A DNA stretch of 5,474 nucleotides from Clostridia bacterium (GTDB taxonomy: Bacteria; Bacillota; Clostridia; Christensenellales; CALWSW01). Position numbers and translations under genes: made by a program. Location of the stretch: positions 9,394 through 14,867 of the forward strand of contig JAHZEH010000018.1 in the NCBI GenBank assembly GCA_019421925.1, given 5' to 3'. Shown here in pieces: positions 1 to 4,847 of the stretch; position 1 is the first letter of the stretch, and every line of letters begins with the position of its first letter. A model generated the notes under the pieces. It was not told where the DNA came from. It ran no database searches and was given only the letters and a program-made list of their open reading frames with translations.

Positions 1-73
1 CAGTGTGATCTGTATGTTGCTCATCATCGGCAATGAACATCCCGATAACCCCAGCAACATACAGATCACACTG
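1..73. repeat. Perfect 21-bp inverted repeat at the window edge
   Basis: Bases 1-21 are the exact reverse complement of 53-73, with 31 bases between them. Inside the spacer, ATCGG (26-30) and CCGAT (42-46) can extend the fold. The repeat lies within an open reading frame, where such a long perfect hairpin is unusual. It may be a real hairpin, or a fold-back artefact at a contig end. Confidence 0.85.
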
Positions 74-514
74 GGCAAGAATGTCGTGCTCAACGGCGTG
101 AGCGGTGCGGAGGTACTCGCAGGCAACGGCGGTGACAAGGTGCAGATCAACTCCACGCTGCCTGTGAAGGGCGAGAGTGAGTCCGCGGAAACCTATTATG
201 CGCTGCGCAAGTTCTACCGCGTGGTGGACAGGGACGGTAACGATGTTGCGTATGAAGAGAGCGTCGAGGACGGCGTGGTGACCTTCACCGCGGCTAAGGG
301 TGGTGTGGCGCTGGTGGGTGCGCTGGAGGACATCCAGATGCTCAGCCGCAAGGGCGACACGCTGCGGTTCGTCACGGGCGACGTCGTCTCCACCGTTGCG
401 CTGGAGGAGTTCTATCACGGCGTGGGCGCGCAGACCGACGAGGTCGTGCTGTCCCACAACGGCGGCAGGACGCTCACCATCGGCGGCGTCGACTACACCG
501 CGCTGATCAGGTAA
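2..514 (+). CDS. 3' end of an unrecognised, probably secreted or surface beta-rich protein (5' end outside window)
   Basis: The frame is open to the left edge and ends at TAA 512-514, so this is a C-terminal fragment of about 170 residues. The GTG at 5 has no ribosome binding site and is not a credible start. The visible protein has no transmembrane segment, no cysteine beyond the first few residues, and is rich in Val, Gly, Thr and Asp. Alternating hydrophobic stretches (for example VVTFTAAKGGVALVGAL and RTLTIGGVDYTALI) suggest a beta-sandwich or repeat-type extracellular domain. I do not recognise a family and assign no function. The first nine or so residues are encoded by one arm of a perfect 21-bp inverted repeat (1-21 and 53-73), so the reading before about base 53 may be an artefact. 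A strong terminator follows 13 bases after the stop, so the gene is the last of its transcript. Confidence 0.7.
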   Translation, partial: SVICMLLIIGNEHPDNPSNIQITLGKNVVLNGVSGAEVLAGNGGDKVQINSTLPVKGESESAETYYALRKFYRVVDRDGNDVAYEESVEDGVVTFTAAKGGVALVGALEDIQMLSRKGDTLRFVTGDVVSTVALEEFYHGVGAQTDEVVLSHNGGRTLTIGGVDYTALIR

Positions 515-527
515 AACAGAGCCACTG

Positions 528-559
528 GGGCGGCGAGGCATGGGCTTCGCCGCTCTTTT
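528..559 (+). terminator. Intrinsic terminator after the left gene
   Basis: Arms 528-539 and 544-555 form a 12-bp stem (core GCGGCGA/TCGCCGC, two or three G-T pairs) with a 4-base loop. TTTT at 556-559 follows at once. The site lies 13 bases beyond the stop of the left gene and ends its transcript. Confidence 0.8.
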
Positions 560-726
560 GCGCAAAAAACGTATCTGAAACAATCTTTCAATTTAGACGT
601 TTTGGAAAATATCAGCGATTTTCCCCTGAAGTTGAACGCCCCGCCAAAAGTGGTGTATTGTTCAACCCCTAAAGAAGTGTATATGCTACATACAAATCAT
701 AAATTGGCTAATTTGTCGAACGGATA
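560..726. other. AT-rich noncoding stretch with small dyads, next to the putative oriT
   Basis: No credible reading frame is present, and base composition is clearly more AT-rich than the surrounding genes. Several short inverted repeats are visible: GTTGAAC (631-637) with GTTCAAC (660-666), AGAAGTG (673-679) with CACTTCT (734-740), and ATAAATT/AATTTGT (699-705/710-716) around a GGCT loop. A weak plus-strand promoter could be read as TTGTTC (658-663), 18 bases, then TATGCT (682-687), but it is not convincing. AT-rich DNA with dyads beside a nick site is common in transfer origins, where accessory proteins bind. Confidence 0.5.
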
Positions 727-760
727 AAGGGCGCACTTCTATACGGGGCAAGCCCCGTAT
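727..760 (-). other. Putative origin of transfer (oriT), RSF1010/MOB_Q-like
   Basis: On the minus strand a perfect 9-bp inverted repeat (760-752 and 749-741, ATACGGGGC with its complement) is followed two bases later by AAGTGCGCCCT (738-728). RSF1010/R1162 and related MOB_Q elements have the same order: an inverted repeat, then a nick core of the form TGCG^CCCT. By analogy the minus strand would be cut between bases 732 and 731, with the hairpin on the 3'-OH side. The T-strand would then lead toward lower coordinates. What is seen is the hairpin and core; the match to the family is from memory. No relaxase gene lies in the window, so the origin is either orphaned or belongs to an element whose mobilisation genes lie to the left. 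Confidence 0.6.
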
Positions 761-782
761 GTGTGCTCGGTGAGACCGAACA

Positions 783-812
783 CCCCGGACACCTGAATGT
801 CCGGGGCGTTTT
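783..812 (+). terminator. Perfect 9-bp hairpin followed by TTTT
   Basis: CCCCGGACA (783-791) pairs with TGTCCGGGG (798-806) around a 6-base loop, followed by CG and TTTT at 809-812. It has the shape of a plus-strand intrinsic terminator with a short U-tract. It is preceded by a small TCGGT/ACCGA hairpin (767-771/775-779). Confidence 0.5.
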
Positions 813-830
813 GCGTCACTATGTTCCGAA

Positions 831-864
831 CAAGGGGCTACACCCCTTGCGCCGCGAAAGCGGC
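831..864. repeat. Two adjacent hairpins, the second with a GAAA tetraloop
   Basis: CAAGGGG (831-837) pairs with CCCCTTG (843-849). Directly after it, GCCGC (851-855) pairs with GCGGC (860-864) around GAAA, a stable GNRA loop if transcribed. Together with the hairpins on either side they form an almost unbroken chain of stems. Their role is unknown; leader RNA, a single-strand replication origin or stacked terminators are possible. Confidence 0.6.
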
Positions 865-876
865 TATCCTCTTAAT

Positions 877-910
877 GCAAAAGGCGTGACCAAAAAGCCA
901 CGCCTTTTGC
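877..910 (-). terminator. Bidirectional 12-bp hairpin, likely terminator of the reductase gene
   Basis: GCAAAAGGCGTG (877-888) pairs perfectly with CACGCCTTTTGC (899-910) around a 10-base loop. On either strand a GC core (GGCGTG/CACGCC) is followed by TTTT, so it can stop transcription from both sides. It lies about 75 bases beyond the reductase stop at 985 and is the best candidate terminator for that gene. The U-tract is short, so efficiency is uncertain. Confidence 0.55.
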
Positions 911-953
911 CTATTTACTGTCTTACGAACACCCTGCTAATGCGGGGGGTCTC

Positions 954-969
954 TCGTTTGATCGTTTGA
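954..969. repeat. Tandem 8-bp repeat TCGTTTGA x2
   Basis: TCGTTTGA occurs twice back to back (954-961, 962-969), with a degenerate third copy TGCGTTGA (971-978) just after. It lies between the hairpin chain and the reductase stop codon. No function is assigned. Confidence 0.5.
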
Positions 970-984
970 ATGCGTTGATGAACC

Positions 985-2862
985 TTACTCCGCCGTGGCG
1001 GCCATCAGGCCGGCCTGGCGTCCAAAGACCATGCAGTCCGCAATGGCGTTGCCGCCCAGGCGGTTGCTGCCGTGGATTCCGCCGGTGACCTCGCCTGCGG
1101 CATACAGGCCGGGGATAGGCTGGTCGGATTCGTCGAGCACCTGGGTATTCACGTTGATCTTGAGGCCGCCCATGGTATGATGAACGGTGGGGACCTTCTT
1201 GCAGGCATACCAGGGGCCCTCGGTGAGCTCCACGTCAGCGGAGTTGTTTGCCAGGAAGCCCAGCTCATCCTCCTTCTCACCGCGGACCACCGCATTGTAG
1301 CCGTCGATAGAGGCCTGCAGGGTGGCGGCGTCCATGCCGCACTTGCCGGCCAGCTCCTCCAGTGTGTCAGCCTCGATCACAGAGCCCTGAGCCACCATGT
1401 TTTCAATGGTCGCGCCGTTGGCGTCCACCCAGTCGCGGGAGGGATAGCGCACGGAGTTGACCACGATCCAATAGGTGGAATCCTCCTGGTCAAAGATAGC
1501 CTGAGCCAGCACGTCGCGGGCTGCGCCCTCGTTGACAAAGCGGGCCCCCGTCTTGTTGACAAAAATCCTGTTGCGGCCGGAGGTACGGATGTTCTCCATC
1601 AGGCCGGTACCGGGGGTGCCGCAGGGATGGAGCTGAATATCGGACATGCCGGTAACCTGGGCGCCGATGGCCTGGGCCATGACAATGCCCTCGCCCTGGG
1701 CGGCCAGCATCAGGTTGGTGCAGCCGATGGAGGAGTCCAGCTTGACATGGGACCAAACGCCGGTGTTGACCTCCTGGCGCATCTCAATGTTGCCGCCGAA
1801 ACCGCCCGTGGCGATGATGACGCCCTTCGCGGCGTTGACAGTGACCTTGTTGTCTCCGTTTTTAGCCACAACGCCCGTCACGCGGCCGTCAGTGACAACC
1901 AGCTCGGTAGCCTGGGTCTCGAGCATCAGCTCGATACCGCCGTTTGTCTGGTCAATATAGTTCTGGAAAACCCGGATATAGCTGTTGCCGGAGGGGGTCA
2001 CGGGGTAATGGCTGCGCTGCCAGAGCGCGCCGGTGGCGGTGCCCACCTCGGCTTTGAACTCCACGCCCAGGGACTCCATCCACTCCACCGCGCCATAGGC
2101 GTTCTTGGTCAGGAAGTCCACCAGCTCGGGGGTGCCCACGTTGTGGCCGCCCTCCAGGGTCTGGGTGTAGAATTTCTCAACGGAGTCCTCGATGCCCTGG
2201 GCTCCCTGGCGGCCGGGGTCAACCGCATTGAGAGCGCCCTCGGAGACGTTGGTGGAGCCGCCGGCAATGCCCAGCTTCTCCAGAACGATGACCTTTGCCC
2301 CGTTCTGCTGGGCGGAGATGGCGGCCGCAAGGCCGGCCCCGCCGCCGCCGATCACGACCACGTCGGCGTCATAGGTCAGCTCCTGCGCGGGCTCAGCGGG
2401 CTTCTCGGCGGTCAGGGCCTCGATGTCCCCGCCCGCCTGGGTCAGGCAGTCCTTGGCGGCCGAAATGACGCTGCGGGTCGTAATGGAGGCGCCGGTGATG
2501 ATATCCACAGCCAGGGACTGGGCGTCCACGATGGCCGCAGTAGTCCTCTCGATGGCGACCTTGCCGACGCCGATGGTCTCAAAGTCGGAGGTGACGTTGA
2601 CGCTCTCAATGGCACTCTCGTTCACCGTGACCTCCACGGTCATGGGCGCGTTGTGGCCGTTGACCGTAGCGGTGTAAGTCCCGGGGGTGTAGCCAGTCTG
2701 TTCGGGAGTAGCCTCGGGGGCGGCGGAGGGCGCGGGAGCGTCCGTCGCCGTGGGGGTGGCCTCCGGCTCGTTGGAGGCGGCGCTGCAGGCGGCCAGAGAG
2801 AAAACCATAGCCAGGCAGAGCAGCAAAGACAGCAGCATCTTAGCTCTATTTACAGATTTCAT
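985..2862 (-). CDS. Flavinylated lipoprotein FAD-dependent reductase (FMN_bind + fumarate-reductase/urocanate-reductase-like FAD domain)
   Basis: A 625-residue protein that probably reduces an unsaturated organic acid outside the membrane as a respiratory electron acceptor. Residues 1-26 are a lipoprotein signal with lipobox SLAAC (Cys26), followed by an Ala/Pro/Thr-rich linker to about 56. An FMN_bind domain (about 57-150) carries D120-x-x-TGAS126, the motif where ApbE attaches FMN covalently. The FAD_binding_2 domain starts with GGGGAG (172-177). Catalytic positions of the flavocytochrome c fumarate reductase family are present: His412 (QLHP), Arg449 (NEGAARD), His562 (HHTMGG) and Arg601 (GIHGSNRLGGNA). 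In Listeria and gut Firmicutes such proteins take electrons from an extracellular electron transfer chain (established for the family). The substrate here cannot be named: fumarate, urocanate and acrylate-type acids are all possible. Start: ATG 2862 has AGGAG seven bases upstream, whereas ATG 2868 is only one base from it. The frame stays open upstream to 3219, but that stretch overlaps the regulator and is not coding. Confidence 0.92.
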   Translation of the reverse strand: MKSVNRAKMLLSLLLCLAMVFSLAACSAASNEPEATPTATDAPAPSAAPEATPEQTGYTPGTYTATVNGHNAPMTVEVTVNESAIESVNVTSDFETIGVGKVAIERTTAAIVDAQSLAVDIITGASITTRSVISAAKDCLTQAGGDIEALTAEKPAEPAQELTYDADVVVIGGGGAGLAAAISAQQNGAKVIVLEKLGIAGGSTNVSEGALNAVDPGRQGAQGIEDSVEKFYTQTLEGGHNVGTPELVDFLTKNAYGAVEWMESLGVEFKAEVGTATGALWQRSHYPVTPSGNSYIRVFQNYIDQTNGGIELMLETQATELVVTDGRVTGVVAKNGDNKVTVNAAKGVIIATGGFGGNIEMRQEVNTGVWSHVKLDSSIGCTNLMLAAQGEGIVMAQAIGAQVTGMSDIQLHPCGTPGTGLMENIRTSGRNRIFVNKTGARFVNEGAARDVLAQAIFDQEDSTYWIVVNSVRYPSRDWVDANGATIENMVAQGSVIEADTLEELAGKCGMDAATLQASIDGYNAVVRGEKEDELGFLANNSADVELTEGPWYACKKVPTVHHTMGGLKINVNTQVLDESDQPIPGLYAAGEVTGGIHGSNRLGGNAIADCMVFGRQAGLMAATAE

Positions 2863-2869
2863 GTCCATT

Positions 2870-2874
2870 CTCCT
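2870..2874 (-). promoter_or_regulatory. Ribosome binding site that fixes the reductase start
   Basis: AGGAG on the minus strand at 2874-2870 is seven bases from ATG 2862-2860. The alternative in-frame ATG at 2868 begins one base after it and would be occluded. This gives a lipoprotein starting MKSVNRAK. Confidence 0.8.
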
Positions 2875-2902
2875 AATCACATTGTTACACCGGTGCATGT
2901 CT

Positions 2903-2957
2903 ATGCTAAAGCCGAAACCATGTGTAAAGTCAAGGGATATTGCTAAAAAATATTTTT
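2903..2957 (-). promoter_or_regulatory. Reductase promoter with a 19-bp spacer, MerR type
   Basis: On the minus strand, TTGACT (2933-2928) is a near-perfect -35 and TAGCAT (2908-2903) a -10, separated by 19 bases. MerR-family activators work on promoters with such overlong 19-20 bp spacers, untwisting them to activate. The regulator gene lies directly upstream. An AT-rich stretch including the palindrome AAAAATATTTTT (2946-2957) lies just upstream of the -35 and could act as an UP element. A clean MerR dyad inside the spacer is not obvious. Instead TTACAC (2885-2890) and GTGTAA (2922-2927) form an inverted repeat centred on the -10. Confidence 0.6.
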
Positions 2958-3047
2958 CACCCCCAGCCCTCATGCTCTCCCCCGCGCCATGGCCGGGCCG
3001 GGCGTCCCCGCAGCCCCACGGTCCGCCGCATGGTCCCGTATACACCC

Positions 3048-3079
3048 GGAGCCGGAAGGCGCAAATCCCTTCCGGCTCC
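3048..3079 (-). terminator. 12-bp perfect hairpin between regulator and reductase, without U-tract
   Basis: GGAGCCGGAAGG (3048-3059) pairs exactly with CCTTCCGGCTCC (3068-3079) around an 8-base loop, 12 bases beyond the regulator stop. No T-run follows on either strand. It could be a weak or factor-dependent terminator, or an RNA stabiliser that allows partial read-through into the reductase gene. Confidence 0.5.
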
Positions 3080-3091
3080 AGCTCTGTCCTC

Positions 3092-3874
3092 TTATTCCAC
3101 CGGCGTCCATACCTGGCGGAACCGCGTGTAGTTTCCCCCCTTATCCCAGGAGAGAAAAGTCCGGCAGTAGGGGTCGTCCACAGGGGTGAGCCCCTCCCCC
3201 GCCATGTACTCCCGCACATGGCGGAAGGAGCTGGGGGTATCGAAACGGTTGCGGTCCTCTGAAGCCAGAGTATAGACGCATTTTCGCGCGGGGAAATACT
3301 GTACCGGTTCCCCCAGATAGAAGTCCAGGGGGACGGCCACCTCCGCCGGGATGCACAGTCCCGCCGTCACGGAGGTCCGGTCCTCCAGCATAGCGGCCAG
3401 GGACCAGACAATGGACAGGGCCGCGAAGGGCACCTTATCCATCCAGGTGGAGAACAGGGGCCACGTTCTCTCTGTCAGGCTGAGCACGCCGCCGCTCATA
3501 TACTCGAACCGGTACAGGGGCGGGGACTGTTCCACCCGGCACTGCATGTAATCCGTGGGGATGGTCTCCGCTACCCCCCGGATATAGCGCAGGTACTCCA
3601 GCATCTTCTGATCCCAGAAGATGCTCTTCTCCAGGGCCTCCTCCCGCTCCTTGTATTTTTCCACCACAAAATCCAGAGACTTTGTGGTCATCAGGTCGGT
3701 GGTCTCATTCATGGTGAAACCATAGCGCCGGTAGCTGCGGCAGCGAATGAGGGAGGTCATGTCCAGGGGCTCATAGTAGCGGTAGCCCGTCTCCTCGTCC
3801 CGGATTGCCTTGATCATCCCCCTCCGCTCATACAGACGGAGAGCCTCCTTGGAAATGCCCAGCAGCCGCGCCAC
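3092..3874 (-). CDS. MerR-family transcriptional regulator with a GyrI-like effector-binding domain
   Basis: Ends at TAA 3094-3092. Taken from GTG 3874 it has 260 residues. Residues 1-20 (ARLLGISKEALRLYERRG) are the MerR winged-helix recognition segment, and TGYRYYEPLD (29-38) is the wing. A long helix (about 63-100) should form the dimer coiled coil. The C-terminal part (about 115-258) resembles GyrI/BmrR-type small-molecule-binding domains, including the closing YTRFRQVWTPVE, so it probably senses an organic ligand rather than a metal (no Cys metal-site pattern). It is upstream of and co-directional with the reductase gene, whose promoter has MerR-type spacing. The N-terminus is odd: GTG 3874 leaves out about six residues normal for the family. 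The codons just upstream read L-Y-K-N-G-D, continuing the homology, but the first is CTC (3892-3890), not a recognised start, and no standard start codon occurs before the upstream stop at 3946-3944. Confidence 0.88.
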   Translation of the reverse strand: MARLLGISKEALRLYERRGMIKAIRDEETGYRYYEPLDMTSLIRCRSYRRYGFTMNETTDLMTTKSLDFVVEKYKEREEALEKSIFWDQKMLEYLRYIRGVAETIPTDYMQCRVEQSPPLYRFEYMSGGVLSLTERTWPLFSTWMDKVPFAALSIVWSLAAMLEDRTSVTAGLCIPAEVAVPLDFYLGEPVQYFPARKCVYTLASEDRNRFDTPSSFRHVREYMAGEGLTPVDDPYCRTFLSWDKGGNYTRFRQVWTPVE

Positions 3875-3897
3875 ATCTCCGTTTTTATAGAGCCTAT

Positions 3898-3907
3898 CTC
3901 CTCTCCT
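3898..3907 (-). promoter_or_regulatory. Double AGGAG ribosome binding site of the regulator, pointing to CTC 3892
   Basis: AGGAGAGGAG is read on the minus strand from 3907 to 3898. The nearer AGGAG ends five bases before CTC 3892-3890 and 23 bases before GTG 3874. GTG 3874 has its own GGAG (3880-3877), but only two bases away. The strong site therefore supports initiation near 3892. Confidence 0.65.
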
Positions 3908-3937
3908 TCCCCGCGCCCCGCAGGCCGCATTTTGTTT

Positions 3938-3966
3938 ATCATATCACAGAATCCCGGGGACTTCAA
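3938..3966 (-). promoter_or_regulatory. Promoter of the MerR-family regulator gene
   Basis: TTGAAG (3966-3961), a 17-base spacer, then TATGAT (3943-3938), preceded by TG one base upstream to give an extended -10 (TGATATGAT). Both elements and their spacing are close to the sigma-A consensus. Transcription would begin near 3931, giving a short leader before the ribosome binding site. Confidence 0.7.
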
Positions 3967-4379
3967 AAGTGCCGGCCCGCCGCCCGCATCCGGGCCGGCG
4001 TCTCCCCGGCGCGGGGATTGGGGCTTCCTCTCCGCCCCAAAGGCCCCGGCACGTTCCGGCTACGGCTGCAATCAGCTCCTCACCCCTCGATACACAGCCC
4101 GGCATGCGTCCCCCTCCGGGCCTCCTGCCGGGGGGAGAACGGGCCGCGCCGCAACCCGGAAACGGCTTTTCCTGACGCACACCCTGGAAAGCGCTTGGGC
4201 TGGAATCGCTCCATAGCCCCTCCGCTTCACCCTGCAGGGCCGGCGCAAACGTCCCGCCATGGGCCGCGTTCCCCTCCGGTCTGGGCCCGTCCGGAGCGCC
4301 CGCCATAGGCGCGGGTCAGGGCCCGTCCAGCATAGCCGCCGGGGCGCCGTCCCTCCTCCCCTCCGATCCTCCGGCACGC
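3967..4379. other. GC-rich noncoding stretch of about 410 bases
   Basis: Reading frames here give only low-complexity Gly/Pro/Arg-rich translations with no family resemblance and no ribosome binding site, so I see no gene. Several GC-rich dyads are visible: GCCGGCCCG (3971-3979) with CGGGCCGGC (3991-3999), and GCGCC (4296-4300) with GGCGC (4308-4312). GGGCCCGTCC occurs twice (4283-4292, 4319-4328). It could be decayed coding DNA or an unrecognised structured RNA; nothing shows which. Confidence 0.5.
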
Positions 4380-4415
4380 AAAAAAAGCCCGCGGAATATT
4401 TCCGCGGGCTTTTTT
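4380..4415 (-). terminator. Strong bidirectional terminator downstream of ridA
   Basis: AGCCCGCGGAA (4386-4396) pairs perfectly with TTCCGCGGGCT (4400-4410) around a TAT loop. On the minus strand TTTTTTT (4386-4380) follows the stem; on the plus strand TTTTTT (4410-4415). It lies about 20 bases past the ridA stop and ends that operon. Confidence 0.92.
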
Positions 4416-4434
4416 GAGGGGCTGTGCCTATGGC

Positions 4435-4812
4435 TTAAAGCACAGCGATGGACTCAATCTCCACCAGGCCGCCCTTAGGGAGCTTAGCCACTTCCACGCA
4501 GCTGCGGGCCGGGAAGGAACCGGAAAAATAGCTGGCGTAGATCTCGTTGACTTTGCCAAAGTCGCCCAGATCCTGGACGAAAATGGTGGTCTTAACGATG
4601 TTTCCATAGGACGCGCCCTGGGATTCGAGCATAGCGCCGATATTCTTCATCGCCTGATGGGTCTGGGCCTCCACGCCCTCGGCGAGTGCGCCGGTTGCGG
4701 GATCCAGGCCGAGCTGGCCGGAGAGGAAGGCGATATTGCCTGCGATGACGCCCTGGGCATAGGGGCCGATGGCGGCGGGGGCTTTCTGGGTTGCGATGGT
4801 CTTGATGTCCAT
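4435..4812 (-). CDS. ridA: RidA family reactive intermediate/imine deaminase
   Basis: A 125-residue cytosolic protein of the RidA/YjgF/UK114 family, at the usual family length. Such proteins form homotrimers and hydrolyse reactive enamine/imine intermediates such as 2-aminoacrylate, released by PLP enzymes, to 2-keto acids and ammonia. Landmarks: IGPYAQG (15-21), SGQLGLDP (31-38), VNEIYASYF (88-96), and PARSCVEVAKLP (101-112). The latter holds Arg103 and Cys105, equivalent to Arg105 and Cys107 of E. coli RidA; Glu118 matches Glu120. The active site is therefore complete. ATG 4812 has AGAGGAG about eight bases upstream. It follows a threonine-synthase-like gene with a 35-base gap and no visible terminator, so the two are likely cotranscribed. 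Confidence 0.95.
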   Translation of the reverse strand: MDIKTIATQKAPAAIGPYAQGVIAGNIAFLSGQLGLDPATGALAEGVEAQTHQAMKNIGAMLESQGASYGNIVKTTIFVQDLGDFGKVNEIYASYFSGSFPARSCVEVAKLPKGGLVEIESIAVL

Positions 4813-4847
4813 ATGATTTTCTCCTCTATCTTATAAGTTCAATTCTG

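Noticed and set aside
727..910. CRISPR array as an explanation of the repeated hairpins
   Set aside because: The stems differ in sequence and there are no identical direct repeats with regular spacers.
763..969. 68-codon plus-strand frame across the hairpin chain
   Set aside because: It reads through five consecutive hairpins, has no ribosome binding site before its start, and its sequence is dictated by the inverted repeats.
1072..2946. Long plus-strand frame of 624 codons opposite the reductase gene
   Set aside because: It mirrors the GC-rich codons of the reductase, has Gly/His/Ala-rich low-complexity content, no ribosome binding site and no family resemblance.
2863..3219. Upstream extension of the reductase frame (119 further codons)
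   Set aside because: It would overlap the regulator gene, cross the promoter and hairpin, and place the lipoprotein signal inside the protein. The AGGAG before ATG 2862 fits a start there.
4187..4200. Possible CcpA cre-like site (GGAAAGCGCTTGGG)
   Set aside because: It contains the palindrome AAGCGCTT but misses several key consensus positions and is far from any promoter.
3944..4377. Several 95-120 codon frames on both strands in the GC-rich gap
   Set aside because: Translations are Gly/Pro/Arg-rich without conserved motifs, overlap each other in several frames and lack ribosome binding sites.
4414..4836. 140-codon plus-strand frame opposite ridA
   Set aside because: It is the antisense shadow of ridA and starts within the terminator T-tract.
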